A stretch of DNA of 64,000 nucleotides from Petaurus breviceps papuanus (GCA_028583685.1 JAMXIF010001253.1:72859320-72923319), one strand, 5' to 3'. Shown: positions 10,974 to 22,860, counted from the stretch's first letter. Numbers and translations are program-made. Notes: generated by a model not told the origin, from the letters alone.

Positions 10974-12420
10974 AGTCCTGAAAAACCACTTTTTGGGTAA
11001 TGTAGATTCTTCTTTTAGGTAGGACTTGAACTAAGCTGGACCTTTCAGGTTCTCTTCGACTACAGTTCTGTGACTCTAACTACATGCTTGTGTCTGTCCC
11101 CAAAATACTGTTTATGATAAAAGCATCTTTTAACTGTTTCAGTTAAAAAATTATTTATTTTGGTATATAAGTGTATGCTAATGATGAAAATTAAAAAGAT
11201 TAGATAGTAGTAGCAAATACATAGTTAGTGGAAACGTATGGACTAAGTGATAATGTAATATATTCAGCCTGGGTGCAGGCAGGGGTTATATCACCTTGTT
11301 CTGGGTAGTTTACACCTTCAGGAGACAAGGCATTGATCAGTTCTATCATCTTCCATAGTTTATTACAAGGATATCTCTTACAATCTCTAACGAACTGGCC
11401 CAAGGGGATTTTTCAGTTATTTTCATAAATAGAATATGAAAAGGTAGGGCATCTAAAAAGCCAAGTGTTTTATATTTTGTAAACCTAATATCAGAATTAC
11501 CCAACAAAAACCAAACGTTTCAGTGCTGGACTTGCTGCTTCCCAGACTGAGTTCAACAGACAAGGCTGAAGTTCTTGAGAAGCTTATGATCAAATGCCAT
11601 ATAAAGCTCAGAATGGATCTTTAAAAAGCTTTTTTTGACCACTTTAGTACTTATCTTCCATTCTTTCTCCAGCTTCTGTTAAGCCACACGATTGTATCTA
11701 CAATATGTATATTTAATCTGAGGGCTGCAACAAAAGGTGAAGTCAAAGTCACTGGGTATTTCTCAGTAGAAATATACATGCCTCTCCCCCCCCCCGCCTC
11801 GCAAAGGCATCTCCATCAGCAAATAAATAAAGTAAAAAAAGGAAGTGAGTGGATCTAAACACCAGGTAGCAGACTTTTGAGATTCATCCTGAACTAAATC
11901 TGATCTCATGTTCTGTTAACATTGACTGCCTTCAAGGAAAATGAATGCACTTTAGGGAAGTGTGCCACCATCTGGGTTAATTAGTAAATGATAATGTTGG
12001 AGCGTTACCATATTTTCTGCTTCAGCAAATCTTATAATTATTTTATTTAGGCTCATGTGCCAGATTAATTTGAGAAGAAGCCCTTTTAAACCCATCTTGT
12101 GATAAATGATGGCAGGAATGATACTGGCTTTCAAGGGAACATATCAAGAAAAAATTCTGTGGGTGGGCTGCTGAAAAGCAAAGAAAGGCCTGAGAGCAGA
12201 GAGAGGGGGTGAGGGAACCAAGAGAGGGGATAAAGGGGCTTAAGCCAAGCAAGGGTATATAAAAAATTAACAGACAACCAAAGGAGAGCATAGAATGAAA
12301 AACTCATTCTATTTTGATTTTTGGCAGTTGTTCAGATAACTAGCTTATGGTCTGATAGTTGCCATTTTTTTGTTACTCTAACCAGCATCCATCTAGATGT
12401 TGGCAAATCCCTACTTCATA
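10974..12420. other. No gene seen; unique sequence
   Basis: No repeat family recognised apart from a C-run near 11788 followed by an (AAAT)n-like patch near 11820. Short minus-strand frames (11200-11403, 11952-12134, 12043-12291) have no recognisable product. Confidence 0.35.
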
Positions 12421-12429
12421 GTAATGTTT

Positions 12430-12650
12430 TTCCAATTATAATAATAACTCATATTTACGTTGTGGTTTATGAAGTGACTTCTTTATAACCATGTGAGGTA
12501 AGGAGGCAAGTATTCTGTTCTCTTTGTGAAGATGAAGAGACCAAGGGTCAGGGGGACTAAATGACTTGCCAGGGTCCCTTCCCTAGCTAGGAAGCAGCAG
12601 TGCTGTCATTCAAAGTCAGGTTTTCAGAATCTACTTGACCTTTCCATCAT
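12430..12650 (-). repeat. MIR-like SINE relic
   Basis: Antisense order: 'taataataactcatatttac', 'catgtgaggtaaggaggcaa', 'gatgaagagaccaagggtca', 'aaatgacttgccagggtcc', 'ttcaaagtcaggttttcag'. Old and diverged. Confidence 0.6.
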
Positions 12651-12949
12651 GTGATGATGTTTCTTACTTAAATAATTTTTCATTATTTTAAATTGTATCA
12701 TAATGAGGATGTTTTATCCAACAGCAAAAAAATAGATAAGCAATAAAGCAACAAAAATTGGTTCACATAGCACATATGTATTGACTATCTGGTATGTGAA
12801 ATACATCTCACTTCACCAAGTGAGATAGGGATAAAAGGAAGAATATAAAGAATAATGAAAATAACTCTATATGTAGCCTGGGGAAGAAAATACTTAGGGG
12901 ATATGATTGCTATCTAAGTATATGATTGCTATCTGCAATAAAATTTTTG

Positions 12950-13148
12950 CAGAGGTGGGGAACCTTTGGTCTTGAGGCCACATGTAGCCCTCTAGGTCCT
13001 CAAGTGTGGCCTTAGGCTGAATCTAAACTTCATAGAACAAATCCCCTTAATAAAAGGATTTATTCTATAAAACTCACACAGTCAAAAGACCACATTTGAG
13101 GACCTAGAAGGCACATGTGACCTTGAGGCTACAGGTTCTCCATCCCTG
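12950..13148. mobile_element. Palindromic hAT-type miniature element
   Basis: Starts 'cagaggtggggaacctttgg' and ends 'ggttctccatccctg', its approximate reverse complement. The two halves are inverted copies around a centre near 13050 ('ggccacatgtagccctctag' against 'ctagaaggcacatgtgacc'). Same family as 54712-54915 but more diverged. It has no coding capacity. I could not find a clear 8-bp target duplication at this copy. Confidence 0.75.
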
Positions 13149-13149
13149 A

Positions 13150-13362
13150 ATACTGCATAATATGTAGCAGACACTGTGCTAAGTTCTTTACAAATATCTC
13201 ATTTGATCCTCTGGAAGACAGATGCTATGATTGGTCCCAATTTAGAGATGAGGAAACTGAGATAGAAGTTAAGTGATTTGAACAGTCACATAGAAGGTGT
13301 CTGAGGCTGGAATTGATCTCGAATGATCTACCTGCCACACCACCTAGCTGCCTTTATGACTT
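13150..13362 (-). repeat. MIR-like SINE relic
   Basis: Reads 'agacactgtgctaagttctt', 'caatttagagatgaggaaac', 'ctggaattgatctcgaatg' and ends 'ccacctagctgcc', the antisense of a tRNA-SINE head. It directly follows the miniature element. Confidence 0.65.
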
Positions 13363-13589
13363 GAAGAACTTTGAATGAGGGGTTAGACTTATTCTGCTTG
13401 GCTTTATATGGCAGAACTGGGAGCAAAGGGTGAAAAAGGCTGAGAGGTAGATTTTGTTTCTTCATAAGAAAAATTCCATGTAATTAGAAATATAAAATGT
13501 GAGATGAATTAACTGAGGAGGTAATGAATTCTACCTCACTAAAGTAAAGACTGGATGAGCACTTATTGAGAACCCTGTAAAAGGAAGTC

Positions 13590-13900
13590 TTATCAATTCA
13601 TCAGTAAACAAGCATTTGTTAATTAAGTGCATATTATAATCCAGGCAATATAGAGTCAAAAATGATATAGTGCCTGCCCTCAGGGATCTTACATTCTACT
13701 AGGATGTTAAGACTGAGTAAATCAAGGAAGGCCTCTTTTGTGAGGTGGCACTTGAACTGAGTCTTCGATGATGTAGAGATTTCAAGAGCAGAAGAGAGGG
13801 AGGAAAGCTATCTAGGAATAATGTCAGCTTGTGCAAAGTCTCAAAACTGAGAGATGAAATATTACCTTCAAAGAATGTAACCAGGCTGGCCCCATTGAAT
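13590..13900 (+). repeat. Old LINE 3' region (L4/RTE-X-like)
   Basis: 'aacaagcatttgttaattaa', 'gcctgccctcagggatctta', 'tcaaggaaggcctcttttgt', 'ggcacttgaactgagtcttc'. No frame. Confidence 0.6.
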
Positions 13901-14229
13901 TGTAGAATGCCTGAGGGAGAGTAAGGAATAATTGGCATGGAAAAATAGACTAGAAACAGATTGTGAAAGACTAAAAAAAAAATAGGAAATTATGTAGATT
14001 GGACTAGACAACCTCTGAGGTTCATTTAAACTCATAGATTTTTGTGCTTTTGTAAAGGTATAGTTTCTGAAATTGCTGAGAAAATAATGAAACAGTTTGG
14101 TAGAAAAAAAGAAGAGGATAAAGAAAGAAATGCCTTTCACGACTATGAATGATATGAGTAAAAGATTTAGATCTGTAAGGAACATTAGATGGGCAGATGG
14201 ATATTTATTATATACTAACTATAGGTTTA

Positions 14230-14430
14230 ATAGTAAGTAAGGAATTGTGCAAAGTATTGGGGATACAAATAAAAGGAAGGAAAGAAAGTACTTAAGATAC
14301 ATCACAGGCCATCTAGTACAAAATCTTATTATATATGAGAGGAAACTCAGACTAAGGGAGGATTAATGGTTGGTCCAAGGTTTCATAGTGGCAGAGCCAA
14401 CATTAGAAGGCCGATCCTTTGACAATAAAT
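14230..14430 (-). repeat. Old SINE/LINE tail fragment
   Basis: 'attggggatacaaataaaag' followed by 'tgagaggaaactcagacta' and a diverged 'tggtccaaggtttcatagtgg'. Too diverged to name a subfamily. Confidence 0.4.
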
Positions 14431-14789
14431 AGAACATCTTTTCTACTGTACTACTACTGTACCACTACTATAAGACTAGAGGAAGAATTATTAAGCAAAA
14501 AAAGGGGAAAAGGATGTCATAAAAGAGAGAATGTATAATTTTAGCTACCTAGAATGAAAAAGCTTTTACAGAAAGATAATTAGTTCTTTTAAGAGAGGAA
14601 GAGAATCCTAATTTGGAAAATTAGGGGAAAAATAGCATCTAATGTACAAGATATATAGGAAATTATGTTAAATATATAGAAACAAGGATAAATTTCTTAC
14701 ATTCAAATATGGAGAGATGATACATATATTGCCTATTAATTCTATCAATTTTGGAATCAGAAAGGGAGTCTAACAAGACATGACTAGGA

Positions 14790-15945
14790 GTGGTTCTTGT
14801 AAGTTTAGGTGAATTTAAGAAAGAAAGAGAGGGGAAGAGGAATACACTGGGGTCAGGGTGGGCATATGGTAAAGGAAGGGTAAGGAAAATTATCTTACAT
14901 GATTAGGGCAAGTAGACAAATAAGGAAGAAGGGTTGGAGGAAGCAGCTGACCCTTGAATCTCATTCTCATCAGAACTGGTCAAAGGAGGGAAGAATGAAC
15001 ACATGCACACAACTGGATGCAGAAATACATTTTACTCAACAGAGAAATAGGAGATGAAGGGGAGAAGAAGAGGGAGTACTAGAGGTAAGGTATTTTAATG
15101 GATGAATTAGTTCTTAGCAAAAGAAACTCTAAGGATGAACAAAAATATTTATAGGCTTTTTTTTTCCCAAGGTGGCAAAATATGGGAATCTGAGGGGGCA
15201 CCCATCAGTAGGTGAATGGTTGAACAAATTATGGCATATAAATGTGAAGGAATACTGTTAAATTGTAGGAAATGATGAAGGAGGGGCAGCCAGGTAGCAC
15301 AGTGAGTAAGAGCACAGGCCCCAGAGTCAGGATGACCTGGGATCAAATCCGTGCTCAGACACTTAGCACCCACCCAGAAACACCTGGCCATGTAACCTTG
15401 AGCAAGTTACTTAACCCCAATTGCTTAGGGGCAGCCAGGTGGCTCAGCAAGTAAGAGCACCGGCCCCACAGTCGGGATGATCTGGGGATCAAATCTGGGC
15501 ACAGGTACTTAGCACCATACCCAGAAATAACTGGCCGTGTAACCTTGAGCAAGTTACTTAACCCCAATTGCTTAAAAAAAAAAAGAAATGATGAAGGGGA
15601 TCATTTCAGAGAACCTGGGAAGACTTCTATGAACTGATGTAGAGGGAACAGAATCAGGAGAGTAATTTATACAATGATAACCATATGGTAAAGATAAAAA
15701 AAAAAACCACTTTGAAAGACTTAGGAAATCTGATCAGCTTTAATGATCAACTACAATTCCAGAAGACTTATGATGAACATGCTACCCATCTGCTGATAGA
15801 GAGAGTAAAGACTTGGAGTGAAGAATAATATTTGTGACAGGCATTGTTTTTCTTTGTTCTCATTGTGGAGAACAAGGTAGGAGGGAGAGAAGATGGATAT
15901 TTGCAGATTGAACAATAAAAATAATTTTAAAAAGACAAATATTTG
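14790..15945 (+). mobile_element. L1 derivative: inter-ORF region joined to 3' end
   Basis: 14790-15060 matches the purine-rich inter-ORF stretch of the L1 copies further right ('cttgaatctcattctcatc', 'gaagaatgaacacatgcac', 'cattttactcaacag'). From about 15125 it reads the ORF2 end and 3'UTR ('ggtggcaaaatatgggaatc', 'gaacaaattatggcatataa', 'gaacctgggaagacttctat', 'ttgatagagagagtaaagac'-like text) and ends at 'gaacaataaaaataatttt', with a polyadenylation signal. Almost all of ORF2 is absent. A dimeric SINE interrupts it at 15282-15584. Confidence 0.7.
15282..15584 (+). mobile_element. Dimeric tRNA SINE inserted as one unit
   Basis: Two head-to-tail SINE monomers of about 145 bp (15283-15427 and 15428-15573). 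Each runs from 'ggggcagccaggt' to 'cttaaccccaattgctta', with box-B-like 'gatcaaatc'. There is no A-tail between them; the single poly-A follows the second. The pair is bounded by one exact 13-bp target duplication, 'gaaatgatgaagg', at 15269-15281 and 15585-15597. That points to one retroposition of a dimeric RNA into the L1 3' end. Confidence 0.9.
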
Positions 15946-16680
15946 ACCAAGACCTCCAATAGACATGTTATCAAAGATAAAAATAAAACTCTTACCATCC
16001 ATATTAAAGATTGTTCAAAATCACTTACAAGAAAAATGCAACTTAAAACAACTCTGAGGGGTTACCTCACACCTAGAAAATTGACATAGTTGATAAAAAT
16101 ATAGACTAATTACTATTGTAGAGGTTGTAGAATTATACTTAAACTCTTGGTAGAGTTGGTCCAAACATTCTGATAAACAACATGAAACCATGGTAGAAAG
16201 ATCACTTAACTTTTCACATCCTTTGACCCTGATATCTCCTTCCAGGAGCTAAAAGATAGAAAAGTTTTATATGTACCAAAATATTCATGACAGCACTTTT
16301 GTTGTTGTTACTGTAGCATAATACAATGTAATACAACAAAATATAAAACTATACCAAATCAAATTGGATACAAAACAAACAGGTGGCTAATTGTTGAGAA
16401 ATAATTGAAGAGACTGTGGAATGGAGCATTTTTATGCTATAAGAAATGAAGAATATTAGGAATCAGAGAATCTTAGAAATATGAGTGAACTAATATGATT
16501 AGTGTGAAGTGATCAGGGCCAGAAGAAAACAACATGCACAGTGATTTCAGTAATATGGAGAAAAAGAATATTAAACAAAGTCAAATATTGTGGAATTTCC
16601 ATGATCAATCTTGGTTCCAGAGAAAAATGAGAAAATATACCACCCTCCTTTTCCTGGAAGATTACTGCCAATTGGGGAAT
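15946..16680 (+). mobile_element. Older L1 3' end fragment
   Basis: Carries the ORF2 end to 3'UTR order with much divergence: 'gacctccaatagacatgtta', 'gggttacctcacacctag', 'cttggtagagttggtccaaa', 'atattcatgacagcactttt', 'gtggaatggagcatttttat', 'gaagtgatcagggccagaag'. It starts directly after the tail of the previous L1 derivative, so the two are adjacent copies of different age. A further scrap ('aattggggaatggctaaaaa') follows to 16790. Confidence 0.6.
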
Positions 16681-16799
16681 GGCTAAAAATACATAGCAGA
16701 TGAATGTAATGCAATGTGACTATTATGTCATATGTCATAATATAAATGCTACCTATGATGTCCTAGAAGTTCACTGTTGTAATCTAGCTTAACTTTTTG

Positions 16800-17290
16800 T
16801 TGTTGTTGTTATAAAGGAAAGTTTCATTTATTTTTCTCTTCCTTTTTTTGGTTACAAAGAAAGTCTCTCCTGTATTTAATCTTAAATTGAGAAAGTACCT
16901 TTATTTTATTTTTTTCTTTAAGTTTTTATTTTCTCTTTCTCCCTCCCTTTATTCCCATCCCACACATTCAGTGGTAGAAAACCCAACCTTGTAACAAATA
17001 TACATAGTTAAACAAAACAAAAACTCACATTGACCATGTCCAAAAATATGCCTCATTTTCTATGATGAGCCTACCATTTCTCTGTCAGGAGGTGGATCAT
17101 GCACCATCACTCAACTGAATTGTGATAGGACACTGTATTGATCTGAATTCTTAAGTCTTTCTAAGTGGACTACGATAATGGTATTGTTATAATGTAAATT
17201 ATTCTCTTTATTCTGCTTACTTAATTCTGTATCAATTCATAAAAGGAAAGCTCATTTCTATGATATGATATTCCACCCTTTTATTTAATA
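16800..17290 (-). mobile_element. L1 3'UTR fragment, opposite strand
   Basis: Polypyrimidine-rich 'tctccctccctttattccc', then 'acaaatatacatagttaaac', 'tgaccatgtccaaaaatatg', 'ctgtcaggaggtggatcatg' and 'taattctgtatcaattcat' form the antisense of the L1 tail. It therefore lies tail-to-tail with the plus-strand copy just upstream. Confidence 0.65.
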
Positions 17291-18765
17291 AGAAAAATAG
17301 AAGTAAAGTGATGAATGAAGTGTATCCAAAGCAGTTTCTTTTCCATGATGATGATAATAATAATAATAATAACCACATAGAGATATAAATATCTCATTGT
17401 ATCAATGTGGTCTGGCCTCATTTTTGTCAAGGTGCAAAAGCCCTTGTATTCCCAAGGACCCAAAGGGCTAAATGAAGCACTTTAGCTCACAGTAGAGTTA
17501 CCCATATGAGACGCTATCCCAGACAGCATAAATTTTCTGAATTCTCCACATAGTGGCCATATCCAATACTTTGTTCTTTCTGTTGGCACTCTCCCACATT
17601 CAGGAAAATTACTGATGATCTATGCTTTTACTTGACCTCACCATTCTAGCCTCAGGCACTTGGGACTTCTTATGCCCAATTCTAAAAATATGTGTTTTGA
17701 GTTTGAATAACTTGTTGAGGGAAAAACAGGAGCTGAAAAAAGACATGGGCAAAGAAGGGAGGATGTTTATACAAAGATGGTAACATGGGAAAACATTACA
17801 TCTTAAATGGGAACAATATTTAGTAAAAGTAAATTTTGATGCACGCCTGTTAAATAATTAGGGAAGTTTTCTTTAATATTACTATACATCATGTACCCTA
17901 ACTTCCAATAAAACCTTGCTCTGTTACCTCATTGTATCAAAATGGTTATCCTGTATCTTGAAAGCTATGTCACTAGAACAAAAGCTCTGGCAAGTCTTTG
18001 AGGATAGGCCTAACCATGAAATAAGGAGCTGTTGTCCAGGTAAGTACAGATAGGCTCATCTGCAGAAGTTGGCCTCCATGGGGTAATTTTTTTGGCCCCA
18101 GCAACTAACAAAAACTATCTACTAAAATATGGAGAGGTTGTGATCCCTACTAGTGGAGGGATACTCACGTCATGGAAAATTATGGTCTTTTGAAGTATTG
18201 AAATATAGTCTCAAAACAATAAAGGAAAATTACACAGTGAACATTATCAAATAAAATATAAACTTAAGAAATGTAGATTTTTTTCTGAATATTTGTTTTG
18301 CTCTATTGTGTTAAAGTATTTGTCACTATGCTCTATTGTACATCTGGAATATTTTTGGTTTTAAAAGCCTGTTCTTCTACTGATTTCTTTGGAATGATGG
18401 AGTGATTTTGCTTAGGAACCTGAAAAAAGGCTTGTTGGAATTCAGTTCCAATAATTGTGGGTCCAAAATACTCATATATGGATCCCCTCCTGGAAAAAAA
18501 ACACAATGATAAAATATTTAATATTTCTTCTAGACAAGTCCCTGCTTAAATTTCATAGGAATTGTATTTGGACTAGAACAACTTAGAAAGACTTAGGAAA
18601 TTTTTCTTTTGAAAATCACCCATCTAAAATGATATTTTATCATTGTGTCCAAAGATACTGAATTGTGTTACAGTTTGTAGCAGTATTAATTCAAATTATT
18701 TTAATAAATATTCATTATTTTAGTTTGATTAAAATAGATCTTTATCAATAACTGTTTTCATATCA
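17291..18765. other. No gene seen; unique or very old sequence
   Basis: Contains an (AAT)n-like run near 17345-17370. The 60-codon minus-strand frame at 17281-17463 is partly that run. No repeat family recognised elsewhere. Confidence 0.35.
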
Positions 18766-18769
18766 CCTA

Positions 18770-19228
18770 CATTCCCCCCCCCCCATATTCTTTTTAGTCC
18801 CCCTTCCAGAGAGGCATCTTTTATAGTAAAGATTTTTTTTTTAAGGAAGAGAAAAAAATTTAGCAAAACCAATTAGCATATTGAAAAAATGTGATGTTAT
18901 TTGCAAATTCTACATCCATAGAACACCACCCTCTCAAAGGAATGGGGGGAAATTGTCTTTTCATATCTTTTCTTTGAGGTCAAGCTTGGTCTTTATATTT
19001 TTCAACATAAAGTTTTAATTGTTTTGTGGTTGTTAGTTTCATTTGCATTGCTGTAGGATTGTGTATATTGCTTTCCAGCCTCTGCTTACTTCATGTTGCA
19101 TCACTTCACAGCTTTTCTATTCTCCTCTGTATTCACCATATTCATATTTTCTCACAAAACAGTCATATTCCATTACATTCATCTGCTATGTATTTTTAGC
19201 CATTCTTCAATTGATGGGCAAACAATAG
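18770..19228 (-). mobile_element. L1 3'UTR fragment, minus strand
   Basis: 'ccccccatattctttttag', 'atagaacaccaccctctcaa', 'gtggttgttagtttcatttg', 'gcttacttcatgttgcatca', 'cattacattcatctgctatg' and 'ttcaattgatgggcaaac' are the antisense of the L1 ORF2 end and tail. The frame at 19043-19228 is an antisense shadow. Confidence 0.7.
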
Positions 19229-19268
19229 TACAGATGATAGGATCTAGTGAGATTATTTTTTAAGGCTG

Positions 19269-19390
19269 AGGAAGGAGAGAGGAGAGACAGAAAGAGAGAG
19301 AGAGACAGGCAGACAGAGAGAGATAGAGACAGAGACAGAGAGACAGAGACAGAGAGTGAGAGATAGAGAGAGAGACAGAGAGAGATTGAG
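19269..19390. repeat. (AG)n/(ACAGAG)n purine-rich low-complexity tract
   Basis: About 120 bases that are almost purely A and G with regularly spaced C ('agacagagacagag'). The serine/leucine-rich minus-strand frame at 19253-19468 is an artefact of this tract. Confidence 0.9.
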
Positions 19391-20590
19391 ACTGAGATTA
19401 TTTAGGTATTGGTATTGATCTTTGCTGGAGAAGATGAGATGGAATAGGGAATAGGATAAGGGGCACACATCACAGGGTTGCCTTTATAAAAAGAAAGACC
19501 AGTTGTTCATCAGTCTGTAGAGAAGGAGGAGATAGTGAGAGAACGATGTCAAGGGCTATGAGATGAGAGGAAGAGAAGAATAGGAGAGCTCAGCTTTTCT
19601 GTGGTGAGGTATGAAATGAAGGCCTTCAGCTAGTAGATTTAGAGAAGGGATGAGAATCTGGAGCAGAGAAGAAAAAGATTGGAATAGCTGACATGATGAA
19701 TACTCATTCATTTGGAGATTTATTTTTTGTTGACATTTGGTTAATGTATAGCATAGACTTTGGGGGAAAGAATAAAGAAGTCCATGAAACCCAAGGAATC
19801 AACAGGCTAATTCATCCATTAGGACTCACTGATATTTTTAAATTGGTTTGGCTAACCTCCCAACTAACTGAGTGGTAGCTGCTCATATCAATATCTGTAC
19901 CACTACCTTGAGCGTTCCTGGGATTATATTTCATGTAAAATTTCTATGGCTTTTCTCACATTTTTAAGTCTTAATATTGATTTCCTCCAGGAGAACTCCC
20001 CCCAAGATAGCAACCAAACATCATTCCGTACTTTAGAGTTGGTAAGCCTCAGACACCCAAATCACTTGCACACAATCGGATCTATTCTGGTCCTGATCAA
20101 ATCCTCCCTGACTTTTTCATGATTATGCAGCTTTGCTGACTTGAAGCAATCAGGCAGAGAATTATCAGGACATTGATAGATCAGCCTCATCAGTTGCCTG
20201 CTGTGATCACCAGCTTTCTGTATGTTAATCAGGGGAAAAAATAGCCTGCTGATTGCCTATTAAATTACACGAGGATATATTTGTCTTGTGGAATTCCATG
20301 ACATTTAAATATGATGTAAGACCATAACTCCTCCAAGAAGTATGTGTGATGTTATAGTACACATTTCCTGAGAGTCTGGAGAGTAGACTCATGACAGTGG
20401 AGAGGTTAACAAATATAAGTTAGGTACTTAATCATTTTCAATGCAGGATTTACCAAATGATTTTTAAAGTGTGCTGGAAAAAATGATATAAAGTATTGAG
20501 AAGGTCTGTAAATTAGATAATGATGTTTTGACTGCTGATCTCCAAGATTCTTTCCTGCCTTAGCTTTGATTATGTTCTGATTCTATGAAC
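19391..20590. other. No gene seen; candidate conserved non-coding sequence
   Basis: No repeat recognised. 20095-20330 is AT-rich, free of simple repeats, and contains TTAAT/ATTA cores and TGATCA-type words, the texture of a regulatory element. The 61-codon frame at 19693-19878 has no homology. Purely a suggestion. Confidence 0.3.
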
Positions 20591-20595
20591 AACAT

Positions 20596-20770
20596 GTCAC
20601 CATTGAAAGAAAGAGTACTTGATTTGGTGCCAGAGGGAGATGGGTTTGAATCCTGCCTCTGTCACTTGCCACCTGTGTGTCCTAGGGCCAGTCACAACCT
20701 TTCTGGACTTGTGTTTCCTCTGTTCAGCTCCAAATGTGTGATCTTAGTTTGCACATTAGGATTTTTGTTC
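20596..20770 (+). repeat. MIR SINE relic
   Basis: 'agtacttgatttggtgccag', 'gggtttgaatcctgcctctg' (box B region), 'tcacttgccacctgtgtgtc' and 'ctttctggacttgtgtttcc'. The 66-codon frame over it is a MIR translation, not a gene. Confidence 0.7.
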
Positions 20771-21270
20771 ACCAAGGATAACTAAAGGCATATGCACCTA
20801 AACTGCTTTCTGAGTACCTGAGGAGACTAACCAGTTAGGGAGGTCTCCTGACAATTTCTAATCCAGACTCTAACTGTGGAAGGTGGGATTTAGCAGTCTA
20901 TTGGCATGTCCAGCTGTATCTGGCCAGCTCAACTGGATATTTGATTAAGGTACTTGGATATAAAAAAGGAAAAAAAAACATTCCTAATAAGCTAATTTTA
21001 CCTGATAGTATAAGCTTGGCATGAGAATGATGACTAGATTAGTGATTCAAATGGAAAAGAGAAAATTATATCTCTTAGCATCTATAAAACTCATATATAT
21101 GAGGACCATGGTGGTTGTAGTGTGAGCTTACTCCTATTGTGCTATGCCAACAAAGTTGTTAGCCTTTGTTGTGTGTCCTAATGTATTGATTGCATAGTTC
21201 AAACAAGCAAACAAGCAAAAAGTATGTTTTGGGTAACTACTATGTCCATAGAACTATCCTAGGAGCTCCA

Positions 21271-21530
21271 GAAGGGCAGCTAGGTGGCACCACAGTGCAT
21301 AGAGACCCTAGTAAAGAGTCAGGGAGACTCATCTTCCTGAATTAAAATTTGGCCTCAGATACTTTGTAGCTGTGTGACCCTGGGCAAGTCACTTAACCCT
21401 GTTTGCCTCAGTTTCCTCATCTGTGAAATGAGCTGAAGAAGGAAATAGCAAACCACTCCAGTATCTTTGCTAGGACTACTGTAAATGAGGTCACTGAGAG
21501 TTGGACAGGATTGAAACAAGTGAACAAAGA
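21271..21530 (+). mobile_element. MON1-like tRNA SINE
   Basis: Full-length order: 'agggcagctaggtggcacc', 'ctgaattaaaatttggcctc', 'ctgtgtgaccctgggcaagt', 'tgcctcagtttcctcatctg', 'gcaaaccactccagtatctt', and the end 'gattgaaacaagtgaacaaa'. Low divergence in the core; minus-strand frames here are shadows. Confidence 0.85.
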
Positions 21531-22199
21531 AAGGAGCTCTACGGAAAACAAAAGATGTGGATTTGGTGTCAGCCTTTGAGGAACTCCGTTCTTTTTTGGA
21601 TGGCAAGGAGACAAGACTCAGGCATGAAAACAATTAACAAACTGGATAAATTAGGTGCTAATTGTGTCCTATAATGGTATGTACTGCTACAAACTACATC
21701 TCTAGGGACTGAGTGAGCTCAGTTACTGAAGGCCTGATATGTGACTTTGGGCCAACTCATCATTACTCAGATGGCTTTTTGGAGTACTCCTTGTCTGGGC
21801 TCTGAAAAAACCCAGGACTGTACCAAGGACACATGGGCATTTATATTCAGAAATTTGGCATACTACATGATCTCCTGGCTGCTTCTTCTGGAGGCTCAGC
21901 AGTTCTATAGATGGCTGTAGTCCTCATGACTAGAAAGAATGGGTACAGAAAAGAGTACAAAAATTGACCAAACAAACCCAATACTCCCTGGAACCCACCT
22001 GGGTTTCCTTGGACTTGTATATTGAATATTGCCAAAGGTTAGCTGGTTAGGCATTTATCTACCAATACTCTTTTGAATTGCTGACCTATTAAAATACTCT
22101 TTTCTACTTAACACTGGTATGAGTAGAGTTGTCTAAGTTAATTGATGGTATATCTCTGTCCTGTCCCCTACCCCTACTCCTTTTCCTCTTTGTCTCTGC

Positions 22200-22212
22200 C
22201 CTCATTTCTTTC

Positions 22213-22264
<52 letters not shown>

Positions 22265-22445
22265 CACATACCCATATATACACATATATATTTCAAATTA
22301 CATGTAAAAACAATTTAAGGTTTAATTTAAAAAAAATTTGAGTTCCAAATTCTCTCCCTCCCATTTCCCCTCACTTCCCTGAGATGGCAAGCAATTAGAT
22401 ATAGATTATACACGTCTGTAATCATTTCTAACAAATTGTGGATTT
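22200..22445 (-). mobile_element. L1 3' end fragment with an internal (TA)n
   Basis: 'attacatgtaaaaacaattt', 'gagttccaaattctctccct', 'gagatggcaagcaattagat' and 'tagattatacacgtctgtaa' are the antisense of the L1 tail. A (TA)n run of about 40 bases at 22225-22264 sits at its A-rich end, a usual place for microsatellite birth. Confidence 0.7.
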
Positions 22446-22589
22446 TGAAGGGCTGTAGGGGTTCAGAGACAGGAAGTAGCCTGGAGTGGTTGAATTCAGT
22501 GGGAACTGAATTTCACTTGTGAATAGATTGTGGATAAATAAAAGGCATGTAAAGAGTAAAGGTATAGAGAAATATTTGATTCTAATAAA

Positions 22590-22860
22590 TTCAACAACCA
22601 TATATTAAGTTCCTACTACATGCAAATCCTGTACTAGGAGCTAAAGATACAAAGAAAGAAAAATGGTTCCTGCCCTGAAGAAACTTATGTTCTACTCAGG
22701 GTACAATGTAAATAAAAAACCAAATCCAAGATAATTTGAGGAGGGAGGGAGAACTAATAACTGAGAAGGTTTAGCAGGTGGCACCTGGGTGGACAGTGGG
22801 AATAAAGGCATAGAGGTGAGCACAGTTGGCTACTTTAGTTGCAGAGGCTATTTCACTCAT
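22590..22860 (+). repeat. Old LINE 3' region (L4/RTE-X-like)
   Basis: 'tattaagttcctactacatg', 'cctgtactaggagctaaaga', 'cctgccctgaagaaacttat', 'gtttagcaggtggcacctg'. No frame. Confidence 0.55.
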
